Positions 35,009 to 44,049 are shown, counted from the stretch's first letter. The stretch: 64,000 nt of DNA from Shinella kummerowiae (GCF_009827055.1 NZ_WUMK01000015.1:1-64000); one strand, 5' to 3'. Program-made: numbers and translations. The notes: generated by a model from the sequence alone, not told the origin.

Positions 35009-36175
35009 TCACTCCGCCGCCTGGGGTTCTGCCGCAGCCGCAAAGGTGCGCGCGTCTTCGGCCTCCCGCGCCTTGCGGTATTCCTTGCGCCGCTCGACGA
35101 ACTGCCGTGCCGTGCCAACAATGCCCTTGGGCAGGAAGAGTGTGACGAGTACGAAGAGGCCGCCAAGCGCGAAGAGCCAGAATTCCGGGAAAGCCGCAGT
35201 AAAGATGCTCTTTCCGCCATTGACGAGGATGGCGCCGACGATCGGCCCGATCAGTGTGCCGCGCCCGCCGACCGCCGCCCAGATGACGACTTCGATCGAG
35301 TTGGCCGGATCGAATTCACCCGGATTGATGATGCCGACCTGCGGCACATAGAGCGCGCCGGCAATGCCTGCCATCATGGCGGAAACAACGAAGGCGAAGA
35401 GCTTCATGTGTTCGACGCGGTAGCCGAGAAAGCGCGTGCGGCTTTCGGCATCGCGCACCCCGACGAGGATCTTGCCGTATTTAGAGCGCACGATGCCCGA
35501 GGTGATGATCAGCGAAAGGGCGAGCGCTATGGCCGAGGCCGCAAAGAGCGCGGAACGGGTGCCGTTTGCCTGGATATTGAAGCCCAGAATATCCTTGAAA
35601 TCGGTGAGGCCGTTGTTGCCGCCGAAGCCCATGTCGTTGCGGAAGAAGGCAAGCAGCAGGGCAAAGGTCATGGCCTGGGTGATGATCGACAGATAGACGC
35701 CGTTGACGCGCGAGCGGAAGGCGAACCAACCAAAGACGAAGGCGAGCAGGCCGGGCACGACGACCGCCATCAGGGCGGCGAACCAGAACATGTCGAAGCC
35801 GTACCAGAACCAGGGCAATTCCTTCCAGTTGAGGAAGACCATGAAGTCCGGCAATAGCGGGTTGCCGTAGGAGCCGCGCGCGCCGATCTGGCGCATCAGG
35901 TACATGCCCATGGCATAACCACCGAGCGCGAAGAACGCGGCGTGGCCGAGCGAGAGAATGCCGCAGAAGCCCCAGACGAGATCGAGCGCCAGCGCCAGCA
36001 GCGCATAGGTCAGGTACTTGCCGAACAGCGAGACGATATAGGTCGGCACGTGCAGCGGATGGTCCGATGTCGTCAGCAGGTTGAGCGCCGGAACGAGAGC
36101 AGCGAGCACCAGCAGAATCGCGACGGCGATGACGATGTTGCGCCCGAGCGCCTTGGCGAGAAACGACGTGATCAT
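35009..36175 (-). CDS. urtC: Urea ABC transporter permease UrtC
   Basis: A permease of 388 aa of the LivM class with about ten membrane segments. UrtC features are YALLALALDLVWGFCGILSL, GHAAFFALGGYAMGMYLMRQ, NNGLTDFKDILGFN and the end LFLPKGIVGTARQFVERRKE. It overlaps urtB by 4 bp (ATGA). It forms the channel with UrtB. Confidence 0.93.
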   Translation of the reverse strand: MITSFLAKALGRNIVIAVAILLVLAALVPALNLLTTSDHPLHVPTYIVSLFGKYLTYALLALALDLVWGFCGILSLGHAAFFALGGYAMGMYLMRQIGARGSYGNPLLPDFMVFLNWKELPWFWYGFDMFWFAALMAVVVPGLLAFVFGWFAFRSRVNGVYLSIITQAMTFALLLAFFRNDMGFGGNNGLTDFKDILGFNIQANGTRSALFAASAIALALSLIITSGIVRSKYGKILVGVRDAESRTRFLGYRVEHMKLFAFVVSAMMAGIAGALYVPQVGIINPGEFDPANSIEVVIWAAVGGRGTLIGPIVGAILVNGGKSIFTAAFPEFWLFALGGLFVLVTLFLPKGIVGTARQFVERRKEYRKAREAEDARTFAAAAEPQAAE

Positions 36176-37803
36176 GCTTCCACCGCCCGTCCCTTGAGTG
36201 CGAAGAGCCCGCGCGGCCGCTTCTGGATGAAGAGGATGATGAGCACGAGCACAAGGATCTTGCCGAGCACGGCACCGGCATAGGGCTCGAGGAACTTGTT
36301 GAGGATGCCAAGCGTGAAGGCGCCGACCAGCGTGCCCCAGAGATTGCCGACACCGCCGAAGACCACGACCATGAAGCTGTCGATGATGTAGCCCTGGCCA
36401 AGGTTCGGCGAGACGTTGTCGATTTGGCTCAGCGCCACGCCGGCAATGCCCGCAATGCCGGAGCCGAGCGCAAAGGTCAGCGCGTCGACCCAGGGCGTCC
36501 GGATACCCATCGAAGAGGCCATGCGGCGGTTCTGCGTGACAGCACGCATCTGCAGGCCCATCGGCGTCTTCTTCAGGAGGAAGAGCAGGAAGGCGAAGAC
36601 GGCGAGCGAGAAGACGATGATCCAGAGCCGGTTCCAGGTGACGGTGAGGCCGCCAAGTTCGAAGGCGCCGGACATCCAGGACGGGTTACCGACCTCCTGG
36701 TTCGTCGGGCCGAAGATCGAGCGCACGGCCTGCTGCAGGATCAGCGAAACGCCCCAGGTGGCGAGCAAGGTTTCGAGCGGCCGGCCATAGAGGAAGCGGA
36801 TGATGCCGCGCTCCATGACGAGACCGACTGCGCCAGTGACGAGGAAGGCAAGCGGCAGCGCGATCGCCAGCGACCAGGCGAAGGCGTCGGGATAGGAATT
36901 GCGGATGATCTCCTGCACCACGAAGGTGGTGTAGGCGCCGAGCATGACCATCTCGCCATGTGCCATGTTGATGATGCCCATCACGCCGAAGGTGATGGCA
37001 AGCCCGATTGCCGCGAGCAGCAGCACCGAGCCGAGCGACAGGCCGTACCAGATATTCTGGCCGGCGGCCCAGAGCGCAAGCTGGTCCTCGATCTGCTGGA
37101 TGCCGGTCTCGATATCCGGCCGCAGGCTTTCATCGGCAGAAGAGAGAGCGCCGGAAAGCAGCGACAGCGAATCCCGCCCGCCGGTCTGGACGACGGTGGC
37201 GATGGCGGCCTTCTTCTCCTCCACAGGCCGGTCGGACACGAGGACGGAAGCTGCGCGGGCTTTTTCGAGCACGGCCTTGACCGCGCTGTCCGTTTCACCG
37301 GCAAGCGCCGCATCGAGGCCTTCGAGAGAATCGGCGGATGGCGTGCGCAGGATTGTCTGCGCTGCCTGGAGGCGAACGCCTGCATCAGGGCTCATCAGCG
37401 TCAGGCCGCCGAGTGCGGCGCGGATCACGCGGCGCAGCCCGTTGTTGACCTTGACCTTTTCGAGCGCCGCCTTGGCTTCCTCGCCGGCCGCATCTCCCGT
37501 CAGGGCGTCGACGAGTTTGAAGTTGGAACCGGCCGGCTTGACGATGAAGACCATGCCGTCGGATTTGCGCTGGTAGAGATCCCCTTCGGACAATGCCTCA
37601 AGCGCCGGAACGATCTTCGGATCACCCGTCTTGGCGAGCGCCTCGACCTGTTTCTGGTTTTCCTGGAAACTGCCGCCGCCGAGCGCGTTGACCATGGTGC
37701 GCAGGTCGTCCGCCGCGCGCAGGTCCGTCGCGAGCACCGTCACCACCACGCAGAAGGCGATGAGCAGGCATTGCAGGAAACGATGGATGAGGCGCGTGGG
37801 CAT
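36172..37803 (-). CDS. urtB: Urea ABC transporter permease UrtB with long periplasmic N-terminus
   Basis: A permease of 543 aa of the LivH class. The ATG with CCGAGGACATGAG upstream opens a signal-like helix (CLLIAFCVVVTVLATDLRAA). About 220 residues of soluble, HEAT-like helical sequence follow (KTGDPKIVPALEALSEGDLY, then QAAQTILRTPSADSLEGL). Next comes the permease core of about 290 residues (GLSLGSVLLLAAIGLAITFG, NMAHGEMVMLGAYTTFVVQE). UrtB of proteobacteria commonly has this extension while LivH does not. The longer open frame that runs on to 38427 crosses a repeat and urtA and is not real. Confidence 0.9.
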   Translation of the reverse strand: MPTRLIHRFLQCLLIAFCVVVTVLATDLRAADDLRTMVNALGGGSFQENQKQVEALAKTGDPKIVPALEALSEGDLYQRKSDGMVFIVKPAGSNFKLVDALTGDAAGEEAKAALEKVKVNNGLRRVIRAALGGLTLMSPDAGVRLQAAQTILRTPSADSLEGLDAALAGETDSAVKAVLEKARAASVLVSDRPVEEKKAAIATVVQTGGRDSLSLLSGALSSADESLRPDIETGIQQIEDQLALWAAGQNIWYGLSLGSVLLLAAIGLAITFGVMGIINMAHGEMVMLGAYTTFVVQEIIRNSYPDAFAWSLAIALPLAFLVTGAVGLVMERGIIRFLYGRPLETLLATWGVSLILQQAVRSIFGPTNQEVGNPSWMSGAFELGGLTVTWNRLWIIVFSLAVFAFLLFLLKKTPMGLQMRAVTQNRRMASSMGIRTPWVDALTFALGSGIAGIAGVALSQIDNVSPNLGQGYIIDSFMVVVFGGVGNLWGTLVGAFTLGILNKFLEPYAGAVLGKILVLVLIILFIQKRPRGLFALKGRAVEA

Positions 37804-37880
37804 CTCATGTCCTCGGAGCGATAACGGAGAAAGGATTTGGTCCCGACGCAATACGCCGGGACGATGGTTTGTCAGCAAAG

Positions 37881-37998
37881 CCCCCTCATCCGGCCCTTCG
37901 GGCCACCTTCTCCCCGCGGGGGAGAAGGGAGTAGAAGGCGTTTGCGATCTTCCCCTTCTCCCCTGCGGGGAGAAGGTGCCGGCAGGCGGATGAGGGGG
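37881..37998. repeat. REP-like mosaic palindromic element
   Basis: The 118-bp element is bounded by inverted arms CCCCCTCATCCG (37881-37892) and CGGATGAGGGGG (37987-37998). It contains two CCTTCTCCCC...GGGGAGAAGG hairpins, the first at 37906-37928 and the second near 37953-37976. It is a widespread type of rhizobial intergenic repeat. It separates urtA from urtB (227-bp gap) and may reduce read-through so that UrtA exceeds the permease in amount. Confidence 0.8.
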
Positions 37999-38030
37999 CG
38001 TTCGCCACAACACCCGCCCTCGCTTCAGGA

Positions 38031-39323
38031 TCAGGACCCCTTGCCGCCGCACTTGCCGGTGGCGACGTTGAAATTGCCGCACGACATCGGCGCACGCCAA
38101 TCGGCGATCAGATCCTTCGAGTCGGGCAAGAAGTCCGACCATTCGTCGCCGACCACGAGGCCGGGGGTTTCCCAGACGGTCTCGAACTGGCCGTCGGCCT
38201 GGATTTCGCCGATCAGCACGGGCTTGGTGATGTGGTGGTTCGGCATCATGGTGGAGAGGCCGCCCGAGAGATTCGGCACGGAGACGCCGATCATCGCGTC
38301 GAGCACGGCGTCCGTATCCGTCGTGCCGGCCTTTTCTACGGCCTTCAGCCACATGTTGAAGCCGATGTAGTGCGCTTCCATCGGGTCGTTGGTGACGCGT
38401 TTTTCGTTCTTGGTGAAGGCCTTCCACGTCTTGATGAACTCGGCATTCGACGGGTTGTCGACGGACTGGAAGTAGTTCCAGGCAGCCAGGTGGCCGACGA
38501 GCGGCGTCGTATCGAGACCGGCCAGTTCCTCTTCGCCGACCGAGAAGGCGACAACCGGAATGTCTTCGGCCTTGACGCCCTGGTTGCCGAGTTCCTTGTA
38601 GAAGGGAACGTTGGCGTCGCCGTTGATGGTCGAGACGACGGCGGTCTTCTTGCCGGCCGAGCCGAACTTCTTGATGTCGGAGACGATCGTCTGCCAGTCG
38701 GAATGGCCGAACGGCGTGTAGTTGATCATGATGTCCTCGGGCTTCACGCCCTTGGAGATCAGATAGGCTTCGAGAATCTTGTTGGTCGTGCGCGGATAGA
38801 CATAGTCGGTGCCGGCGAGAACCCAGCGCTCGACGCCTTCGTTCTCGGCGAGATAATCGACGGCCGGGATTGCCTGCTGGTTCGGCGCAGCCCCGGTATA
38901 GAACACGTTGCGCTGGCTTTCTTCGCCCTCGTACTGGACGGGGTAGAAGAGGATGGAATTCAGCTCTTCGAAGACCGGCAGCACGGATTTGCGCGACACG
39001 GAGGTCCAGCAGCCGAACACGGCCGAGACCTTATTGACCGATACCAGTTCGCGTGCCTTTTCAGCAAAGAGCGGCCAGTCGGAGGCCGGGTCAACGACGA
39101 CGGCTTCGAGCTTCTTGCCGAGAAGACCGCCCTTCTTGTTCTGCTCATCGATGAGCATCAGCATGGCATCCTTGAGCGTCGTCTCGGAGATGGCCATAGT
39201 GCCGGAAAGCGAATGCAGGATGCCGACCTTGATCGTGTCGTCGGCTGCGAAAGCGCCGTGGAAGGCGGTTGTCGAGAGAATGGCTGCAAGCAATGCGCCG
39301 GTGGCGCGCGCCTTGATGGACAT
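38031..39323 (-). CDS. urtA: Urea ABC transporter substrate-binding protein UrtA
   Basis: A periplasmic protein of 430 aa. The signal peptide is ATGALLAAILSTTAFHGAFA, cut before ADDTIKVG. Diagnostic UrtA blocks are ILHSLSGTMAISETTLKDAM, AVFGCWTSVSRKSVLPVFEE, NSILFYPVQYEGEESQRNVF and GTDYVYPRTTNKILEAYL, ending with a Cys-containing CGNFNVATGKCGGKG. The ATG follows GAGGGGTTCCGAC. It opens the urea uptake/urease block and is divergent from the NCS1-kinase gene across 348 bp. Confidence 0.95.
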   Translation of the reverse strand: MSIKARATGALLAAILSTTAFHGAFAADDTIKVGILHSLSGTMAISETTLKDAMLMLIDEQNKKGGLLGKKLEAVVVDPASDWPLFAEKARELVSVNKVSAVFGCWTSVSRKSVLPVFEELNSILFYPVQYEGEESQRNVFYTGAAPNQQAIPAVDYLAENEGVERWVLAGTDYVYPRTTNKILEAYLISKGVKPEDIMINYTPFGHSDWQTIVSDIKKFGSAGKKTAVVSTINGDANVPFYKELGNQGVKAEDIPVVAFSVGEEELAGLDTTPLVGHLAAWNYFQSVDNPSNAEFIKTWKAFTKNEKRVTNDPMEAHYIGFNMWLKAVEKAGTTDTDAVLDAMIGVSVPNLSGGLSTMMPNHHITKPVLIGEIQADGQFETVWETPGLVVGDEWSDFLPDSKDLIADWRAPMSCGNFNVATGKCGGKGS

Positions 39324-39419
39324 GTCGGAACCCCTCTAGTTCTTTTTTTGACCGCAACGGGGCGGAAGCTTTTTTACCGTTGCTTAACAAACTATCGGAC
39401 AGCGATGCTGCGCTGCACA

Positions 39420-39436
39420 TACGTCATTCTACGTAG
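39420..39436. promoter_or_regulatory. Candidate operator dyad in the urtA/NCS1-kinase divergent region
   Basis: TACGT-CATTCT-ACGTA is an inverted repeat with 5-bp arms (39420-39435). It overlaps the 8-bp palindrome CTACGTAG (39429-39436). It lies about 100 bp upstream of urtA. It could be a binding site for the LuxR-type response regulator encoded at 43.0 kb, but no experimental motif supports this. The rest of 39324-39671 holds one REP-like palindrome and otherwise unassigned promoter DNA. Confidence 0.3.
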
Positions 39437-39534
39437 GTGCCGGGGGTAAGCGGGAAGCATTTGCCGCGACGCACCAATTTCGGGGGCACAGCATCTGTGT
39501 TACGAAGGGCCATTGTGTTGAATAACCGCCCTGT

Positions 39535-39585
39535 CCTCCGTCACCTGCGGCATGGATCCTCGGGTCAAGCCCGAGGATGACGGAG
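39535..39585. repeat. REP-like palindrome (alphaproteobacterial intergenic unit)
   Basis: ATCCTCGGG-TCAAG-CCCGAGGAT (39556-39578) is a perfect 9-bp stem. It is flanked by outer inverted arms CTCCGTCA (39535-39542) and TGACGGAG (39578-39585). This short palindrome is a common repeated unit in alphaproteobacterial intergenic DNA. Here it sits between the urtA promoter side and the kinase gene. Confidence 0.75.
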
Positions 39586-39671
39586 AGGGTGGGTTTAGGG
39601 CACGCCACAACGCACACCCAAAGGGCCGGATGGACAGGCCTTGAAACGTCACAGGGGAACAGCAGCAAAAA

Positions 39672-42600
39672 ATGGCCGCACGCCAGCGCATCATACCGAT
39701 CCGCCGCGAATACAATCGCTGGGTCGCCAACCAGACGCTGGAAGACTATGCGCTGCGTTTCACGGCCAAGAGCGCGCGGCGCTTTTCATCCGACCGCATC
39801 TCGCAGACCGCCATCGGCGCCATCTCCTTCCTCGCGCTCGAGGCGATCGGCGGCGCGATCACCATGTCCTATGGCACGACGAATGCCATCGTCGCGATCA
39901 TTGTCGCCAGCCTGATGATCCTGCTGGTCGGCCTGCCGATCAGCCGCTACGCCATCCGCCACGGCGTCGACATCGACCTTTTGACCCGCGGCGCGAGCTT
40001 CGGCTATATCGGCTCGACGCTGACCTCGCTGATTTATGCGAGCTTCACCTTCATCCTCTTCGCCATCGAAGCCTCCATCATGTCCGGCGCGCTGGAGCTG
40101 GCGCTCGGCATCCCATTGTGGATCGGCTACATCATCTCGTCCGTCGTGGTGATCCCCCTCGTCACGCACGGCGTGCAGCTCATTTCGCGCTTCCAGCTCA
40201 TCACCCAGCCGTTCTGGATCGTGCTCAACATCCTGCCTTTCGTCTTCATCGCCTTCGCGGACTGGGAAAAGGTCGGCGAATGGCTTGCCTATTCCGGCCT
40301 GCACCACGCCTCCGGCCCACCCGGCACCTATGCGCCCTTCAACCTGCTCGAGTTCGGCGCGGCCTCCGCCGTCATTTTCGCGCTGATGGCGCAGATTGGT
40401 GAGCAGGTCGATTTCCTGCGCTTCCTGCCGCCGGACGGGCAGCGCAAGCTGCATCATCGCATCGCCGTGTTCCTTGCCGGCTCCGGCTGGGTCATCGTTG
40501 GCGCGCCAAAACTGATTGCCGGGTCGTTCCTCGTGGTGCTGGCGCTATCGGCCGGCGTGCCCTCCACCCGGGCTGCCGATCCGGCGCAAATGTATTACAC
40601 CGCCTTCGGCTACATGCTGCCGTGGGATATGGCCGCCCTGTTGCTGATGGTCGCCTTCGTGGTGGTCTCGCAGCTCAAGATCAATGTGATGAACGCCTAT
40701 GCGGGTTCACTCGCCTGGTCGAACTTCTTCTCGCGCCTGACCCACAGCCATCCCGGCCGTGTCATCTGGCTCGTCTTCAACGTGGCGATCGCGCTGCTGC
40801 TGATGGAGCTCGGCATCTACCGGCTGCTGGAGGAAACGCTGGGCGTCTTCTCGATCGTCGCCATGGCCTGGCTCTGCACGATCTCGGCCGATCTCTTCCT
40901 CAACAAGCCGCTCGGCCTGTCGCCGCCGGGTATCGAGTTCAAGCGCGCCCATCTCTATGACATCAACCCGGTCGGCCTCGGCGCCATGACGCTCTCGGCG
41001 ATCATCGCGCTCACCGCCCATTTCGGCACCTTCGGCGAAATCCCCGCCTCGCTGGCGCCCTACATCGCCGCCGTCGTCGCCTTCATCGCCTCTCCCGCCA
41101 TCGCCTGGGCGACCGGCGGCAAATATTATCTGGCGCGAAAACCCCGGAAGAGCTGGGCACAGCAGCAGTCCATCACCTGTTCGATTTGCGAACACCCCTT
41201 TGAGCCGGAAGATATGGCGTGGTGCCCGGCCTATGCCGCGCCGATCTGCTCACTCTGCTGTTCGCTCGACAGCCGCTGCCACGACCTCTGCAAGCCGAAG
41301 GCCCGCTTCAACGCACAGGTGGCAGCTGTCGCAAAAACCATCCTGCCGGCACCGGTAACGGCGGCGCTCGGCACGCGCCTCGGCCGCTACGGCATTGCCA
41401 CGGCGCTTTCCATCACCAGCATGGGCATCATCCTTGCGATGATCGCCCATCAGGTCGGCACCGGCTCGCCGGAGACGGCCACCGTGGTGGAACGCACCAT
41501 CGCCATCGTGTTTTTCGTCTTTGCCGTGGTGGCCGGCATCGTCTGCTGGTTTTATGTGCTGGCACATGACAGCCGGGTCGTCGCCGAGGAAGAATCCTCG
41601 CGCCAGACCACACTGCTCCTCAAGGAAATCGCCGCGCACAAGAAGACCGACGCGGCCCTCCAGCAGGCAAAGGAAACGGCCGAGGCCGCCAACCGCGCCA
41701 AGAGCCGCTACGTCGTCGGCCTTAGCCACGAGCTGCGCACCCCACTCAATGCCGTGCTTGGCTACGCGCAGGTGCTGGAGCGCGACGAGAGCATCCCGCC
41801 GCAGCGTCAGGGCGCGATCCGCGTCATCAAGCGCAGCGCCGACCACCTCTCCGGGCTGATCGACGGCCTGCTGGATATTTCGAAGATCGAGGCCGGCAAG
41901 CTGCAGGTCTATTCGAACGAGATCAACATCCACGAATTCCTCGACCAGATCATCGAGATGTTCCGTCCGCAGGCCCAGGCGAAAGGCGTGGCCTTCGAGC
42001 ACAGCCGCTCCGCCAGTCTACCGCAATATGTGCGCACCGACGAGAAACGCTTGCGCCAGATCCTCGTCAACCTCATCTCCAATGCGATGAAGTTCACCGA
42101 TAGCGGCCGCATCTCGCTCGATGTCCTCTATCGCAGCCAGGTCGCGACCTTCACCGTCGCCGACAGCGGGCGGGGCATCCTCGAAAAGGACCTGCCGCGC
42201 ATTTTCGAACCCTTCCAGCGCGGCGATGCCGAACATGGCCGCATGCCGGGCCTCGGTCTTGGCCTGACCATCACCCGGCTGCTCACCCAGACCCTCGGCG
42301 GCGAAATTTCGGTGAAGAGTGAACGCGACAGGGGCACGGAGTTCAAGGTGCGCCTCATGCTCTCGGCGGTTGACCGCCCGACCGCGCCGAAGATATTGCA
42401 TATCAAGGGTTACAGCGGACCGCGGCGGACCATCCTCGTCGTGGACGACAATGCAGACCACCGCAATCTGATGGAGGAGGTGCTGCGTCCGCTCGACTTC
42501 ATCGTTCTGACGGCTCGAAGCGCCGCGGATTGCCTCTCCCTCATCGAGGGTGTGAAGCCCGACCTGTTCTTGATCGACATTTCCATGCCCGGCATGAGCG

Positions 42601-43043
42601 GCTGGGAACTGGTGGAACGGCTGCGCATTCTCGGGCAATCCAGCCCGATCATCATGCTCTCGGCCAATATCGGAGACGGCTCCGCTTCCGCCCAGAACGG
42701 CCACAACGACACGCTGGCAAAACCCTTCGACATCCGCCAGCTTGCCGACAAGCTTGCTTTGCATATGCGGCTCGATTGGGTCTACCAAGGCCAAACGGCA
42801 GCGAAGGAACCCGAAAAGGCAGCCATCATCATTCCGGCGGAGAGCCATGTGCAGGAATTGATACGGCTTGGCGAAATCGGTTATGTGCGCGGTATCGAGG
42901 CGAAGCTTGCCGAGATCGCCCGCACGCCCGAACACCAGCCGTTCACCGATGCGGTGCGCGCCTATGTGCAGGCTTTCGACCTTTCCGGTTACGATGCCTT
43001 CCTGAAGACCATGGACCCACAAGAGGACGCTGCCCGTGACTGA
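39672..43043 (+). CDS. NCS1 nucleobase transporter-hybrid histidine kinase fusion
   Basis: A membrane protein of 1123 aa. Residues about 24-480 are a full NCS1 (cytosine/purine/hydantoin permease) domain of about twelve helices (DRISQTAIGAISFLALEAIG, LLTRGASFGYIGSTLTS, QLKINVMNAYAGSLAWSNFF). Eight cysteines at 503, 506, 518, 526, 529, 530, 536 and 540 form a zinc-ribbon-like linker. Two more helices (about 574-593, 608-631) and a coiled coil lead to HisKA with H686 (SHELRTPLN). HATPase follows (G box GLGLGLTI near 860), then a receiver with D925, D926, phospho-acceptor D969 and K1017. The helical tail (about 1055-1120) is not an obvious Hpt. It probably senses a nitrogen compound and signals to the overlapping response regulator. 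Confidence 0.92.
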   Translation: MAARQRIIPIRREYNRWVANQTLEDYALRFTAKSARRFSSDRISQTAIGAISFLALEAIGGAITMSYGTTNAIVAIIVASLMILLVGLPISRYAIRHGVDIDLLTRGASFGYIGSTLTSLIYASFTFILFAIEASIMSGALELALGIPLWIGYIISSVVVIPLVTHGVQLISRFQLITQPFWIVLNILPFVFIAFADWEKVGEWLAYSGLHHASGPPGTYAPFNLLEFGAASAVIFALMAQIGEQVDFLRFLPPDGQRKLHHRIAVFLAGSGWVIVGAPKLIAGSFLVVLALSAGVPSTRAADPAQMYYTAFGYMLPWDMAALLLMVAFVVVSQLKINVMNAYAGSLAWSNFFSRLTHSHPGRVIWLVFNVAIALLLMELGIYRLLEETLGVFSIVAMAWLCTISADLFLNKPLGLSPPGIEFKRAHLYDINPVGLGAMTLSAIIALTAHFGTFGEIPASLAPYIAAVVAFIASPAIAWATGGKYYLARKPRKSWAQQQSITCSICEHPFEPEDMAWCPAYAAPICSLCCSLDSRCHDLCKPKARFNAQVAAVAKTILPAPVTAALGTRLGRYGIATALSITSMGIILAMIAHQVGTGSPETATVVERTIAIVFFVFAVVAGIVCWFYVLAHDSRVVAEEESSRQTTLLLKEIAAHKKTDAALQQAKETAEAANRAKSRYVVGLSHELRTPLNAVLGYAQVLERDESIPPQRQGAIRVIKRSADHLSGLIDGLLDISKIEAGKLQVYSNEINIHEFLDQIIEMFRPQAQAKGVAFEHSRSASLPQYVRTDEKRLRQILVNLISNAMKFTDSGRISLDVLYRSQVATFTVADSGRGILEKDLPRIFEPFQRGDAEHGRMPGLGLGLTITRLLTQTLGGEISVKSERDRGTEFKVRLMLSAVDRPTAPKILHIKGYSGPRRTILVVDDNADHRNLMEEVLRPLDFIVLTARSAADCLSLIEGVKPDLFLIDISMPGMSGWELVERLRILGQSSPIIMLSANIGDGSASAQNGHNDTLAKPFDIRQLADKLALHMRLDWVYQGQTAAKEPEKAAIIIPAESHVQELIRLGEIGYVRGIEAKLAEIARTPEHQPFTDAVRAYVQAFDLSGYDAFLKTMDPQEDAARD

Positions 43044-43959
43044 AACGGCCACTCCGCGCGATATCGTCCTCATTGTCGACGACTCCCCCGAAGCGCTTGG
43101 CTTTCTGACCGAAGCGCTGGAGCAATCCGGCTTTTCCGTGCTGATCGCCACCTCCGGCGCCTCGGCGCTGAACATTGTCGACCGCATCACGCCGGACATG
43201 ATCCTGCTCGACGCCGTCATGCCCGGCATGGACGGGTTCGAGACCTGCCAGCGCCTGAAGGCCAACCCGGCGGCAAGCCCCGTGCCCGTCGTCTTCATGA
43301 CCGGGCTGACCGAGACAGAACATGTCGTGCGGGCGCTCGAGGCCGGCGGCGTCGACTACCTCACCAAACCGATCAACATCGATGAGCTGCGTGCCCGCAT
43401 CCGCGTGCATCTCACCAATGCCCGCTCCGCCCAGAGCGCCCGCGTGGCATTGGACGCGGCGGGCCGGCACCTGCTGGCCGTGAGTGGCGAGGGCAAAATC
43501 CGCTGGTCGACGCCGCAGGCGACACGCCTCGTCAATGCCGCAACCGGCAGCGATGAAGGCCTCGACGCGGTATCGGCGCATATCCGCACCTGGATGAAGA
43601 CCCGCGAGCGGCCGGGCATGGCGCGCGACACCACGTTCACCATCCGGCAGGCGGGCCAGGCGAGCCTGCAACTCTCCTTTCTCGGTGCGATCGGTGCGGA
43701 CGAGTATCTTTTCCGCCTGACCGCGGAGAACCGGCTGTCCGACGACGAGATCCTGCGCCAGCATTTTTCGCTGACCCAGCGCGAATCCGAAGTGCTGCTG
43801 TGGATCGCCAAGGGCAAGGCAAACCGCGATATCGGCGAAATCCTGGGGCTGAGTTCACGCACCGTCACCAAGCATCTCGAACAGATCTACGTGAAGCTCG
43901 GCGTCGAGAACCGCGCATCCGCGGCCGTAAAGGCAGCCCACGTCCTCCACGAAGTCTGA
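43036..43959 (+). CDS. LuxR-type response regulator partner of the NCS1 kinase
   Basis: A regulator of 307 aa. The receiver (residues 9-125) has D15, D16, phospho-acceptor D59 (ILLDAVMPGMDG) and K111. A middle region of about 110 residues (LLAVSGEGKIRWSTPQATRL) looks like a degenerate PAS-type sensor. The C-terminal LuxR helix-turn-helix is FSLTQRESEVLLWIAKGKAN with EILGLSSRTVTKHLEQIYVK. The GTG start overlaps the kinase stop by 8 bp, so the two are co-translated. The divergent urtABCDE-ure block is the obvious target; this is inferred from position only. Confidence 0.9.
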   Translation: MTETATPRDIVLIVDDSPEALGFLTEALEQSGFSVLIATSGASALNIVDRITPDMILLDAVMPGMDGFETCQRLKANPAASPVPVVFMTGLTETEHVVRALEAGGVDYLTKPINIDELRARIRVHLTNARSAQSARVALDAAGRHLLAVSGEGKIRWSTPQATRLVNAATGSDEGLDAVSAHIRTWMKTRERPGMARDTTFTIRQAGQASLQLSFLGAIGADEYLFRLTAENRLSDDEILRQHFSLTQRESEVLLWIAKGKANRDIGEILGLSSRTVTKHLEQIYVKLGVENRASAAVKAAHVLHEV

Positions 43960-43970
43960 TCCCCGGCAAC

Positions 43971-43997
43971 AAAAAAGCCCGGCACGAAGCCGGGCTT
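43971..43997 (-). terminator. Rho-independent terminator of the liv operon
   Basis: On the minus strand, AAGCCCGGC-TTCGT-GCCGGGCTT is followed by a run of T. It lies 53 nt after the livK-type stop and just past the convergent response-regulator gene, so it may also stop read-through from that side. Confidence 0.9.
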
Positions 43998-44049
43998 GAG
44001 GTCAAGCGGCCGGGCGGCGTCGATGCACCGCCCGTTCCGTAAACAAGGA

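Noticed and set aside
37804-38427. Upstream extension of the urtB frame
   Set aside because: It runs through a REP element and out of frame through urtA. The ATG at 37803 with a good ribosome site and signal-like helix is the real start.
39438-39480. Sigma-54 promoter for urtA
   Set aside because: The GG and GC elements on the minus strand are one base too close together and do not fit the -24/-12 consensus.
42845-43043. C-terminal region of the NCS1 kinase as an Hpt domain
   Set aside because: The helical tail has no His in an Hpt-like context; I leave it as an unassigned helical domain.
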